Shown: positions 24,911-33,259 of the stretch, piece after piece
How positions within the stretch are numbered: position 1 is the stretch's first letter
Layout: each line of letters begins with the position of its first letter
Source of the DNA: UBA12191 sp009937185
GTDB taxonomy: Bacteria > Planctomycetota > UBA8108 > UBA1146
Direction of reading: 5' to 3'
NCBI GenBank assembly: GCA_938075155.1
Contig: CALJGL010000004.1
Coordinates: forward strand, 124,001-188,000
DNA length: 64,000 bases
Translations under genes and position numbers: made by a program
The notes under the pieces: model-generated
Seen by the model: the letters and a program-made list of their open reading frames with translations, nothing else
Databases searched by the model: none
Told to the model about the DNA's origin: nothing

Positions 24911-25750
24911 ATGATCTATTACTCACCTCGTTCAGGTGCAGGCAGTGGTGGAGATTCTTTGGACGACCTCCAAGAACGAATCATCGAACTCCAAGACCAA
25001 ATCGTAGAAGAGCGTAACAAACACAAAGACGAAATGTCCCGTGGCCTAGAGGCCGTGGATAGAATTCGTAAAACTCAGTCCACCACTCCAAATATGCTCG
25101 TGACGGTCGATGGACACGACCTTTCAAGCCAACAGAGAGTGGCCATTTTCGTAGATGTACAGAATATGTATTATGCTGCGAGAAATCTATATCAGTCAAA
25201 ACTTGAGTTTGCAACGTTGCTGAAGCATCTCGTCAGCAAAAGAGTTCTGCAAAGAGCGCTGGCGTACATCGTCGAGCGACCAGGTATGGAACAAAATAAA
25301 TTTATCGAAGTTCTTCGTCGTAATGGATACGAGGTAAGAAAGCGTGTTGTGGGAGATAGAACAGATCCCTCCAACAGCGGCGATTGGAATATCGGCATCA
25401 CTTTAGATGCACTCGCCATTGCACCTCGAACCGACGTCTGCATTCTTGTTACGGGTGATGGCGACTTTGTTCCACTCGTTGAGCGCTTGAAGAATGAAGG
25501 AGTCAGGGTCGAGATCGCATCCTTCAGGGATACGACCTCAAATGAACTTTATCAGTGTGCGGACCAAGTACACCATCTCGATGAACGCGTTCTCCTTTCA
25601 GGAAACCAGTTCCAGCCATCCGACTCGGATGAAGAACTCGACGATGATGATATGGAATACGAAGAACAAGAAGAGCTTGTAACAACCCCATCCAAGCGTC
25701 GGGCACGAGGCCCTGTTGACGACGATTTTGACGATGAGGATGACCACTGA
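24911..25750 (+). CDS. NYN-domain (LabA/DUF88-like) putative ribonuclease
   Basis: 279 residues. An N-terminal coiled coil (about 17-55) precedes a PIN-like NYN domain. The acidic residues are in AIFVDVQNMYYAAR (Asp 82, Asn 85), NSGDWNIGITLDAL (Asp 158, Asp 166) and LVTGDGDFVPLVERL (Asp 183, Asp 185). That is a full active-site set for a metal-dependent nuclease. The C-terminal 45 residues are extremely acidic (EELDDDDMEYEEQEE, DDDFDDEDDH) with a basic patch between. The start has GGGGAG upstream. It is the first rightward gene after the DnaA-box gap and its end overlaps queA by 11 bases. The likely role is RNA processing; the target is unknown. Confidence 0.88.
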   Translation: MIYYSPRSGAGSGGDSLDDLQERIIELQDQIVEERNKHKDEMSRGLEAVDRIRKTQSTTPNMLVTVDGHDLSSQQRVAIFVDVQNMYYAARNLYQSKLEFATLLKHLVSKRVLQRALAYIVERPGMEQNKFIEVLRRNGYEVRKRVVGDRTDPSNSGDWNIGITLDALAIAPRTDVCILVTGDGDFVPLVERLKNEGVRVEIASFRDTTSNELYQCADQVHHLDERVLLSGNQFQPSDSDEELDDDDMEYEEQEELVTTPSKRRARGPVDDDFDDEDDH

Positions 25751-26819
25751 ACCCGAAGGGAATGATCATTCCCTCAGCAGTTACTGGTTTGATCTTCCGC
25801 AACACCTGATCGCTCAGGAGCCTGCAAAAGAGCGATCAGGCTCCCGTTGCCTTTTCACGCGTCGAAGTGATTCAGAATCTACTGAAGGACACTTTCGGGA
25901 TATTCTCGATCAACTTCGGGGCGATGAAGTTTTGGTCTACAACAACACTCGAGTCATCCCTGCTCGAATCCCGTGTCAGCGCAGCACCGGAGGACGTATT
26001 GAAGTCTTCTTGCTTCGACCCGGCGATCAGGCCGACGAGTGGCTCGCCTGGCTTTCTCCTTCACGAAGAATTAAACCCGGCGAAATACTCCAAGGACCCC
26101 TCGTGGAAATTTCTGTGGTGGAACGCTGTGGATCCAGTTGGAGAATTCGATTACCGAAAAACACTGATCTCGAAAGTGTCGGGGAAGTTCCCCTTCCCCC
26201 CTACATTCGCAGAGACTCCGAGAGCACTACGCCACTCCCGGATCACATCAAAGAACTCGACAGAAACAGATATCAAACCGTATTTGCCAACAAACCGGGA
26301 GCCGTGGCGGCCCCCACAGCTGGCCTTCACTTTGACAAACCCCTTCTGGATAAACTTGAAAACCTGGGAGTCTCTAGGATCCCGATCACTCTGCATGTCG
26401 GTCCAGGCACCTTTAAGCCGATCGAAGCTGAAGAAATTAAAGATCACAGAGTGGATCCTGAATGGTATTCCATCACAGCGGAAAGCCGGTCAGCTCTCGC
26501 GGATGCCAAATCGAAGGGTCGTCCCATCATCGCCGTAGGAACAACGAGTCTTAGGGTTCTCGAATCATTACCCCATCTGGAACCGGGCCCAGACCTACAA
26601 AATGAGACCGATTTAACGATTCTTCCCGGGTATAAATTTCGACATGTGGACGGACTTCTCACGAATTTCCATCTTCCGGGATCTTCGCTGCTAGTTCTCG
26701 TTTCATGCTTTCATGGCCTAGAAAACACTCGAGCCCTTTACAAAAATGCTATTGAGAAAGAATTCCGGTTTTATTCCTATGGTGACTGCATGTTAATTCA
26801 GCCAAGAGAAGTTGAATGA
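25740..26819 (+). CDS. queA: S-adenosylmethionine:tRNA ribosyltransferase-isomerase
   Basis: About 359 residues. Family blocks are SYWFDLPQHLIAQEPAKERSG at the start, VLVYNNTRVIPARI, the centre KPGAVAAPTAGLHFD, ITLHVGPGTFKPI, VGTTSLRVLES and the end FRHVDGLLTNFHLPGSSLL then RFYSYGDCMLI. QueA moves the ribosyl part of SAM onto preQ1-modified tRNA to give epoxyqueuosine. queF, the enzyme that makes preQ1, is at 53932. ATG at 25740 overlaps the NYN gene by 11 bases; the ATG at 25716 would overlap more. The next gene overlaps its stop in ATGA. Confidence 0.97.
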   Translation: MTTEPEGNDHSLSSYWFDLPQHLIAQEPAKERSGSRCLFTRRSDSESTEGHFRDILDQLRGDEVLVYNNTRVIPARIPCQRSTGGRIEVFLLRPGDQADEWLAWLSPSRRIKPGEILQGPLVEISVVERCGSSWRIRLPKNTDLESVGEVPLPPYIRRDSESTTPLPDHIKELDRNRYQTVFANKPGAVAAPTAGLHFDKPLLDKLENLGVSRIPITLHVGPGTFKPIEAEEIKDHRVDPEWYSITAESRSALADAKSKGRPIIAVGTTSLRVLESLPHLEPGPDLQNETDLTILPGYKFRHVDGLLTNFHLPGSSLLVLVSCFHGLENTRALYKNAIEKEFRFYSYGDCMLIQPREVE

Positions 26820-27469
26820 ATTGCTGGTTCTGTAAATCCACTCTCCATCAAAACTGGATTCAAAGAGACGGACTCCTTCGAGGGCGTGATGAACAAGAGG
26901 GTGGCCCCTTTCGAATCTACACTTGTCCCGATTGCAGACGTGAGAACCGAGTTGAAACCATCAGCAGTCATCGGTTTTACACCTCACCTGCACGAGACAT
27001 CGGTTTGGTCGACTGGCTCGTAGGCTGGATAGAACCTCTTGCGCCTACAGATTTCCTTCGTCTTCAGGAATGGCACCATCAATTTGGGGAAGAAAGAAGA
27101 ATGCTCTTCGAGGAGGCCGGGAAGAATACATATTCCGGTTCTCACCTCCGACAATGGTTATCCAAAAGACCCACTTCGATCCCTGGAGGATCCTCTGGAA
27201 CGAGAAAAGAACCCCATACTTCGTCACAGGAACAACACAAATCCTTCCCCACAAAGTCGAAGCCCATTTCAAATCACCCACTCCATACTTTAGGGCTGGA
27301 AATATCCGCAACTCCCGACCAAATACGAAAAAGATTCAAGGAACTCGTGAAGAAATACCATCCAGACAAGCATAAAACCATGACTGGAGAATCGCTGGAG
27401 TTGGCGAGCACAAAATTAAAGTCACTGATCAAGGCCTTTGAGGACCTTGAGCGCAAGGGAAGAGTTTAG
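26816..27469 (+). CDS. Zinc-ribbon and J-domain protein
   Basis: 217 residues. The N-terminus has two Cys pairs, CWFC at residues 3-6 and CPDC around 38-41, forming a likely zinc ribbon. A Ser/Lys-rich linker follows at about 115-155. The C-terminal 60 residues are a J domain: TLGLEISATPDQIRKRFKEL, then the diagnostic HPD in KKYHPDKHK, then helices III-IV. J domains stimulate Hsp70 ATPase; the zinc ribbon presumably selects clients or RNA. There is no Gly/Phe region or DnaJ-type central zinc domain, so this is not DnaJ itself. It is coupled to queA by ATGA (26816-26819). The stop lies in a hairpin at 27457-27480. Confidence 0.82.
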   Translation: MNCWFCKSTLHQNWIQRDGLLRGRDEQEGGPFRIYTCPDCRRENRVETISSHRFYTSPARDIGLVDWLVGWIEPLAPTDFLRLQEWHHQFGEERRMLFEEAGKNTYSGSHLRQWLSKRPTSIPGGSSGTRKEPHTSSQEQHKSFPTKSKPISNHPLHTLGLEISATPDQIRKRFKELVKKYHPDKHKTMTGESLELASTKLKSLIKAFEDLERKGRV

Positions 27470-27480
27470 AGACTCTTCCC
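27457..27480. terminator. Hairpin between convergent genes (J-domain protein / DASS transporter)
   Basis: GGGAAGAGT (27457-27465) pairs with ACTCTTCCC (27472-27480) around a six-base loop. It spans the stop codon of the rightward gene and lies 19 bases beyond the stop of the leftward one. It lacks a T-run, so efficiency as a terminator is uncertain. Confidence 0.45.
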
Positions 27481-27498
27481 CTCATCGCTGAAACTCGA

Positions 27499-29013
27499 CT
27501 AGCCAGTCGCTTGAGGTAACCAACCTAATTGACCGAGTACAACACTCACAACCAACACAATTATCACTCCCACGATATTCAATACGATCCCGCAACGAAT
27601 CATCGTTCGTATGGGAATCTTACCTGTCGCAAAAACGATGGCATTCGGCGCAGTGGCCACAGGAAGCATGAAGGCACAAGAAACTGAAAGTACTGCTGGT
27701 AACATCATTTGTATCGGAGAAATACCGCCTTGAATAGCTGCTGAAGAAAGCACTGGCATCAATAAGTGCATCGAGGCTGTATTCGAAGTGACTTCCGTCA
27801 GAAAAGTTGTGACTGAAGAAATCGCCATCACCAGAACGGGAAAAGGAAGAGTGTTCCAACCCGCCATCAATGCTCCGACTTCTTCGGAAAGCCCACTGCT
27901 TTGAAAAGCGCCTCCGATGGCGAATCCACCACCAAAGAGAAGTAACATTCCCCAAGGAACATCTTTAGCTTTTTCCCAATCCAGTAACGCTGCTCCTCCC
28001 GGTTTCGAGGGAACAACGAATAAGGCGATACCCGCAGCGACAGCAACGATGGAATCGTTAAGATACTTCCCTGCAAGTGCAGGATCTAAGCCGAGCCATG
28101 GCCCTACGATGTCAATCCAACCTGGGACTTCTCCACCTCCACGAGTGATCCATAATAAAGCGGTCACAAGAAAGACGATAAATACCCGGATCTCCTCAGA
28201 TCGCATCGGACCCAAATCCGCCAATTCTTTTCTGAGCATTCCCTCTCCCCCATGAGATTCTCCTGCTGGGAGAGGCACCAAGAATCGGGTCATCAGGATG
28301 TACATCACCGGCAAAAAGAGAACGACGACAGGCAATCCCAATGTCAGCCATTGAAGGAAACCCACTTCAACAGGAGGAATAAGATCTTGAGCGTTCTTGA
28401 CGAAAATCAAATTGGGCGGAGTCCCAATAAGAGTTCCGATACCTCCGACATTTGCTCCGTATGCAGTACAAAGCAACAGGCACAGTGTAAATCTACCGCC
28501 TAGAGAACTCTTTTCTTCGGTGCGTCGTGCTACCGAAATGGCAATAGGCAACAGCATTAATGTGGTTGCAGTATTCGAAATCCACATCGACAACATCGCT
28601 GAGGTCACCAAGAATCCCAGAGCTAATCTTCTCGGAGAAGAGCCTAGCAATATCAGTGTACGAATGGCAATTCTGCGGTGGAGCCCTGAGCACTCCACAG
28701 CTCTCGCCAACATAAATCCCCCGAGAAGTAACAATATGAGATGATGAGAATAGTATTTTGCAGCTGTGGCGGCATCGCAAACTCCGAAGAGAGGGAGCAG
28801 TACCGCTGGGAGCAGAGAGCTTGCCGGGATCGGAATCGCCTCAGTCACCCACCATGTCACTGTCCAAACAGTAACCATCAAGGTTCCTCTGACTGTGGAG
28901 GAATACTCTGCAGGTGCGAGGTAATAAGTGAGAAGAGTGAGTAATGGCCCGAGAATCACGGGAATCCAACGGACCCCACGCTCAGGTATTATTTCCGTTT
29001 TCAAGTTCGACAT
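27499..29013 (-). CDS. DASS-family sodium/dicarboxylate (SLC13-type) symporter
   Basis: 504 residues with about 11-12 hydrophobic segments. The two SNT substrate/sodium motifs are present: MWISNTATTLMLLPIA and TEVTSNTASMHLLMPV. IGTLIGTPPNLIFVKNAQ and LPVATAPNAIVFATGKI complete the repeats, and the family signature at the C-terminus is intact. DASS carriers import di- or tricarboxylates (succinate, malate, citrate) with sodium across the inner membrane. It stands alone, converging on the queA operon. The transported acid cannot be told from sequence, though the window's TCA genes make a C4 acid plausible. Confidence 0.93.
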   Translation of the reverse strand: MSNLKTEIIPERGVRWIPVILGPLLTLLTYYLAPAEYSSTVRGTLMVTVWTVTWWVTEAIPIPASSLLPAVLLPLFGVCDAATAAKYYSHHLILLLLGGFMLARAVECSGLHRRIAIRTLILLGSSPRRLALGFLVTSAMLSMWISNTATTLMLLPIAISVARRTEEKSSLGGRFTLCLLLCTAYGANVGGIGTLIGTPPNLIFVKNAQDLIPPVEVGFLQWLTLGLPVVVLFLPVMYILMTRFLVPLPAGESHGGEGMLRKELADLGPMRSEEIRVFIVFLVTALLWITRGGGEVPGWIDIVGPWLGLDPALAGKYLNDSIVAVAAGIALFVVPSKPGGAALLDWEKAKDVPWGMLLLFGGGFAIGGAFQSSGLSEEVGALMAGWNTLPFPVLVMAISSVTTFLTEVTSNTASMHLLMPVLSSAAIQGGISPIQMMLPAVLSVSCAFMLPVATAPNAIVFATGKIPIRTMIRCGIVLNIVGVIIVLVVSVVLGQLGWLPQATG

Positions 29014-29142
29014 TCCTTTTCCTCATCCGGTCAACAATCCCACCATCAGTCAAATTCCAGAGTTACCCGCCTGTAGGCTCGTGTTACCATCTAAAGGGAA
29101 TCAACCCAAGGTACTTCTTCCTTTGAAAGAGACACCCAGAAG

Positions 29143-29589
29143 ATGGAAATCGCTCCGGCACTCACCTGTGGATCAACGGCTTTTAAGCCGAAATCCCCCT
29201 TCGCAAAGAGAAACTTGCGATTCTTGACCCTCTTCCTTCTTTTGGCGTGCTTCTGTCAAGCAGGTTGCGTTTCTCTACGCTCACCGGCTCAGGTGACGGG
29301 AGAGAACTCTTGGAACCGAGAAAAAGACGTCGTTGAATTTTCGATTGGCCTCAATGGCCCTATGTCAGCAGACGAATACTTAGAGTGGACGCAACAACAC
29401 CTAGAGAAAAATCAGCTCGCGACCAAGAACCCTGGATTCCCTGAGATCCCTGTATATGAAGTCCGCTATTACTTTTTTTCTAGAGAACGATCTTTCCGGG
29501 GTTACCTCGGAACAGTTCTTTGGAGAAGAGCAGAGGATCCCACAGGAAATCTCGAACATGTAACAACAATTGTACAGAGGGGATCCTAG
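29143..29589 (+). CDS. Small lipoprotein of unknown function
   Basis: 148 residues. After a 24-residue leader comes a lipoprotein signal (LRFLTLFLLLACFCQAGC) with Cys at the lipobox end. The mature part of about 105 residues has no motif I know. It includes VVEFSIGLNGPMSADEYLEW, a Tyr/Arg-rich stretch (YEVRYYFFSRERSFRGYLG) and TTIVQRGS at the end. The gene lies three bases before the next lipoprotein gene, so the two are co-transcribed. The extended leader before the hydrophobic core could mean that translation truly starts later (a TTG near 29212). Confidence 0.6.
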   Translation: MEIAPALTCGSTAFKPKSPFAKRNLRFLTLFLLLACFCQAGCVSLRSPAQVTGENSWNREKDVVEFSIGLNGPMSADEYLEWTQQHLEKNQLATKNPGFPEIPVYEVRYYFFSRERSFRGYLGTVLWRRAEDPTGNLEHVTTIVQRGS

Positions 29590-29592
29590 ATC

Positions 29593-30882
29593 ATGCCCCA
29601 CCGCATTTGGCTCTGCTTGCTCATCTTTATGGGGAGTGGCTGCTCAGTTGTCTATGATCACCGTCTTGAGTCTTCAGGAGGGGTTCTCTTCAGTAATCAT
29701 CCCCAGGAGGTCACTGACCCTTACATGAATAGATTGTCATGGGCCTCAAAAGGGATTCGTCAGCAACTGCCTCTCTCGACAGAAGGAGTTCGGCCAGTAA
29801 CGGTTTTTCTATCAGGAACACCCGCTGACTCAGGGACAGTCATTCGGCGATATCAAACTGGATTTGCGGGCTGGTACAGCAGTCTTTTGAACTCTATATG
29901 GCTGTCCGGTAATCCGGACGATGACGGAACTTCTATTCTGCTCAAATCCGAGTCGTTGCAAACTTTCCAACATGAACTCGCTCACCATATGACCTCCGAT
30001 ATCGATGGGATTCAACGCCGTTGGTGGCTCGTTGAAGGAATCGCTTGCTTCTTTGAAGGCGGATTCGACCCTGGAGATGGCGGCTTCAGTATTCCTCCTA
30101 TCCATCTCAAGTTTTATGAAAAATGCCGTCGCGAATTGCGACGCCGAGGACGTCAACAATTCCTTATCGACCTTGAAGAAACAGTCCGAGGGAATTATCG
30201 CAGTTTTTATAGCACCGATTCAGAACTACTTTATCGATACGCGCTCTCATGGGCTCTATTTTGGCATCTTGCAGAAACTGTACCTGCTGAATCTGATTTG
30301 GAATCCAGAATACGAGCGATTTCAAAACTCACAGACGATCAGGTTTTAGCGGGATCAGAATCACTCCTCGACCGCCTGAGGAAAAGCACGACAGAACGAC
30401 TTCGGGAACATCTGAATAACCCTGAGCTGAGACGTTGGGCTGTAGATGGCATGCTCACCCGCTATCGAATCAACGGAAATGATTTACTAGAAGTTCTCAA
30501 ACTGGACCTTGAGACATCCAGCGATCCCATATGGGCATGGTGTTCCGTTTCGAAATTAATTGGATCCCGTGGTATACGACTGACCTCGTCGATACGTCAG
30601 GAGTGGATCGGTAGATTCAACTCGTTCATGACTGAAGCGACTCCGAAACAAAAGATAACTATTTGCGAAGAGATTATTCCAGGATCCCGAAGCTTCTTAC
30701 TCACCGACTCTATCGTAGATTGTCTGGAATCCGCGGATCCAGACCTCAGGGTTGTTGCAGCGAAGACTCTTGCCTCTATATCGCGGCAAAAAACAATCGT
30801 CAGTCCCCATTTCTGGGCGAATGGCGATCCTGCTCTTCGATCTTTAGAGGTTCAGTCTTGGAGAGATTACCTTCAGGATTAA
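29593..30882 (+). CDS. Lipoprotein with HEXXH (gluzincin-like) motif and HEAT-like C-terminus
   Basis: 429 residues. A lipobox ends at Cys 17 (FMGSGCS). The zinc-protease motif HELAHH is at 127-132, followed 17 residues later by the third ligand Glu 148 in WWLVEGIACFFEG. This spacing fits gluzincins and resembles DUF1570 proteins of planctomycetes. From about residue 280 the chain is helical with HEAT-like repeats (LRVVAAKTLASISRQ near the end). It is probably a peptidase or protease-fold protein on the periplasmic side of a membrane. It is co-transcribed with the small lipoprotein before it. Substrate unknown. Confidence 0.72.
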   Translation: MPHRIWLCLLIFMGSGCSVVYDHRLESSGGVLFSNHPQEVTDPYMNRLSWASKGIRQQLPLSTEGVRPVTVFLSGTPADSGTVIRRYQTGFAGWYSSLLNSIWLSGNPDDDGTSILLKSESLQTFQHELAHHMTSDIDGIQRRWWLVEGIACFFEGGFDPGDGGFSIPPIHLKFYEKCRRELRRRGRQQFLIDLEETVRGNYRSFYSTDSELLYRYALSWALFWHLAETVPAESDLESRIRAISKLTDDQVLAGSESLLDRLRKSTTERLREHLNNPELRRWAVDGMLTRYRINGNDLLEVLKLDLETSSDPIWAWCSVSKLIGSRGIRLTSSIRQEWIGRFNSFMTEATPKQKITICEEIIPGSRSFLLTDSIVDCLESADPDLRVVAAKTLASISRQKTIVSPHFWANGDPALRSLEVQSWRDYLQD

Positions 30883-30946
30883 TCGATGGCGATCGACCTG
30901 TTGACCTGTGATCCTGTTCGAAGGATGATGAGTTATTGGAGAAAAA

Positions 30947-31192
30947 ATGAACCTGAATATTCTTTTGTTTGCTTCACTCAAAGATGCAGCCGGATCTTCC
31001 ACGATTGATATAAAATTGACAGAGGGAGATCGGGTGGCCGACCTCATAGAGGCCATCCGTAGAGATCATCCTCAACTCTCAGAACGACTGGATCACGTCC
31101 GTGTCGCTCTTGGAGATGAGTTCGTCACACCAGAAACTGTGATCACCGAAGGTGCTGAACTGGCATTGATTCCACCAGTCAGCGGAGGTTAG
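30947..31192 (+). CDS. moaD: Molybdopterin synthase small subunit
   Basis: 81 residues with the ubiquitin-like MoaD fold pattern: NILLFASLKDAAGSSTIDI, then VADLIEAIRRDHPQLSE and an end of PPVSGG. The terminal Gly-Gly is the thiocarboxylate carrier. It donates sulfur to cyclic pyranopterin with MoaE. moaE follows after five bases. Gene context and the GG end make the call firm. moaB and moaC are not in the window. Confidence 0.93.
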   Translation: MNLNILLFASLKDAAGSSTIDIKLTEGDRVADLIEAIRRDHPQLSERLDHVRVALGDEFVTPETVITEGAELALIPPVSGG

Positions 31193-31197
31193 AACTG

Positions 31198-31623
31198 ATG
31201 TCACCGGAACCTTATTCAGCCTCGCTAACCCGAGACCCCATCAGTACCGAAGAAGCTTCACGCTGGTTACAAGATTCAACCTGCGGTGCTATTCACCTTT
31301 TCTGTGGCGTCGTAAGGGACCTCAACAGGGAACAAACCGTGACTCGCATCGAATACCACTCACACGAACCTCTCGCTTTAAAAAGCCTTGAGAAGATTGT
31401 TGCGGGTCTTGTCGAATCCGGCGCAACAAAAGCCATCGCTATTCATAGACTTGGAATGCTTGAGGTCGGAGAAACCAGCATCTTGCTAGGAGTCTCTCTC
31501 CCCCACAGAAAACGTGGATTTGAATTACTGGAGAGAGGGATGCTCGAAATTAAAAGTGAGGTGGCCGTGTGGAAACACGAACACTACACAGATTCTCCAC
31601 CCGAGTGGATAGAAGGTTCCTGA
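31198..31623 (+). CDS. moaE: Molybdopterin synthase large (catalytic) subunit
   Basis: 141 residues. Family blocks are DSTCGAIHLFCGVVRDLNREQTV, IEYHSHEPLALKSLEKI and AIAIHRLGMLEVGETSILLGVSLPHRK, then EIKSEVAVWKHEHYTD with the catalytic Lys pair region. Together with MoaD it inserts two sulfurs to form molybdopterin. It is directly downstream of moaD. A hairpin at 31630-31647 lies in the 24-base gap to the convergent gltA. Confidence 0.95.
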   Translation: MSPEPYSASLTRDPISTEEASRWLQDSTCGAIHLFCGVVRDLNREQTVTRIEYHSHEPLALKSLEKIVAGLVESGATKAIAIHRLGMLEVGETSILLGVSLPHRKRGFELLERGMLEIKSEVAVWKHEHYTDSPPEWIEGS

Positions 31624-31629
31624 ATCTTC

Positions 31630-31647
31630 TTCAGAGACCCCTCTGAA
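31630..31647. terminator. Bidirectional hairpin between moaE and gltA
   Basis: TTCAGA (31630-31635) and TCTGAA (31642-31647) enclose a six-base loop in the 24-base gap between two convergent stops. TTATT follows on the plus strand. It is a likely shared terminator but with a short stem. Confidence 0.5.
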
Positions 31648-32937
31648 TTATTCCGGGTACGCTCTCATTTGTTCACCCGTGTAAATTTGGCGGGGACGCT
31701 GAATGCGATCAGCAGGATTCGCTCGCTGCTCAAGCCAATGTGCTATCCAGCCTGGCAAACGACCCAATGCAAACATCACGGTAAACATGTTGGTTGGAAT
31801 CCCAATAGCCCGATACATGATTCCCGAATAGAAATCGACGTTCGGGTATAGGTTGCGCTCCACGAAGTAGGAATCACTGAGAGCAATATCCTCAAGCTTT
31901 CGGGCCACTTCCAACAATGGATCTTCAACACCAAGGTGATCCAACAGGCGGTCGCAGGCTTCTTTGATGATCTTTGCCCTGGGATCATAGTTTTTGTAGA
32001 CGCGGTGACCAAATCCCATCAAACGGGTTGGGGAATCCTTGTCCTTCACCTGCTCCATGAACTTCGCTACGTCTCCCCCATTTTCATGGATCATCGATAG
32101 TTGCTCGAGTACCGCCTGATTGGCACCTCCGTGTCGGGATCCCCAGAGAGCACTGATCCCTGCCGAGATACAAGCGTAGAGATTGGTGAGAGATGATCCC
32201 ACCATTCGAACCGTTGAAGTGGAGCAATTCTGCTCATGATCCGCATGCAATATGAGGAGCAGATTAAGAGCTCTCTCCACCTCTGGATCTACGTGGTACG
32301 GCTCTGCAGGAACTCTAAACATCATGTGCATAAAGTTTCCGCAGTACGAGAGCGAGTTGTCGGGGTAGATGAAGGGCTGCCCAATGGACTTCTTGAATGA
32401 AAATGCTGCAAGCGTTCTAACTTTTGAAAGCAAACGGCAAACAGTCAAATCAAGATTATCGTCATTTTCAGGATCTTCGATATCTGTGTAAAAAGTCGAA
32501 AGCCCCATCACCATCGCCGAAAGGATCGCCATGGGATGCGCTGAAGAAGGGAATCCTTCGTAAAAGTGGCGCATGTCTTCGTGGATCATCGAATGAAAAC
32601 GAAGATTTGTTCGAAACGATTCATACTGTTCAGGATTGGGAAGGTCGCCATGAATGAGCAAGTAACTGGTCTCTACGAAATTTGATTTCTGAGCCAGTTG
32701 CTCGATGGGGTAACCGCGGTATCGAAGAATACCTTTTTCGCCATCGATGAAACAGATCGAACTCTCGGTACTCCCAGTATTCACATACCCAGGATCGAGA
32801 GTCACAAATCCGCTCTCCTTACGAAGATTCCGGATATCGATCGCCTTTTCACCCTCGGTGCCTGTGTACACCGGAAGCGAGACCTGTTGGTCCCCGAGAT
32901 GAAGAATGGCATTCTCCGTGGTCATCTTCTCATTCAT
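31648..32937 (-). CDS. gltA: Citrate synthase
   Basis: 429 residues, the length of the hexameric type II citrate synthases of Gram-negative bacteria. The N-terminal block is GDQQVSLPVYTGTEG. The catalytic residues are in LHADHEQNCSTSTVRMVGSS (first His) and MGFGHRVYKNYDPRAKI (second His and Arg), with FALGRLPGWIAHWLEQR near the end containing the final Arg. It condenses acetyl-CoA and oxaloacetate; aconitase is at 13793. The ATG at 32937 is kept; one five codons in is also possible. An inverted repeat at 33002-33021 lies 65 bases upstream. Confidence 0.97.
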   Translation of the reverse strand: MNEKMTTENAILHLGDQQVSLPVYTGTEGEKAIDIRNLRKESGFVTLDPGYVNTGSTESSICFIDGEKGILRYRGYPIEQLAQKSNFVETSYLLIHGDLPNPEQYESFRTNLRFHSMIHEDMRHFYEGFPSSAHPMAILSAMVMGLSTFYTDIEDPENDDNLDLTVCRLLSKVRTLAAFSFKKSIGQPFIYPDNSLSYCGNFMHMMFRVPAEPYHVDPEVERALNLLLILHADHEQNCSTSTVRMVGSSLTNLYACISAGISALWGSRHGGANQAVLEQLSMIHENGGDVAKFMEQVKDKDSPTRLMGFGHRVYKNYDPRAKIIKEACDRLLDHLGVEDPLLEVARKLEDIALSDSYFVERNLYPNVDFYSGIMYRAIGIPTNMFTVMFALGRLPGWIAHWLEQRANPADRIQRPRQIYTGEQMRAYPE

Positions 32938-33259
32938 CCTCTACATGTCCGTCCCGTGTTTAGACTTCCTTGGAAGCCCGTTTGTTGCCGCGCATCGCTG
33001 ATGTACTCGAAAAGCAGTACACACGCTGACATCTCACCTCTCGCCTCAGATCTTTTTAAGATCCGGAATCGCGTGAGGCTCAACCCTGTTTTTTTGATTT
33101 ATCGAGAGGGCCCACGGGGCTCTGGGGAGAACTCACTCCACAGGGCCTCGTAGGTCCAGACTTTATAGTCCTCTGTAATCCTGCTCGTGGCAAGAGGTTC
33201 CGGCATTCAGAAGCGACTTCTTGATCAGAGATGATCGCTAAGGGGATTCTCTATGGATT
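32938..33259. other. Intergenic gap upstream of gltA
   Basis: The 322-base gap holds an inverted repeat TGTACT-CGAAAAGC-AGTACA at 33002-33021, 65 bases before the gltA start, which could be an operator. A longer imperfect hairpin (about 33118-33147, GGCTCTG-GGAG with CTCC-CAGGGCC) may end the nadE transcript but has no T-run on that strand. No promoter was clear and no gene was seen. Confidence 0.4.

Noticed and set aside
25867..26538. 223-residue plus-strand frame inside queA
   Set aside because: It lies wholly within a clear queA gene in another frame and shows no domain.
32325..32333. Another perfect DnaA box (TGTGCATAA) in gltA
   Set aside because: It is single, inside coding sequence, and about two such matches are expected by chance in 64 kb.
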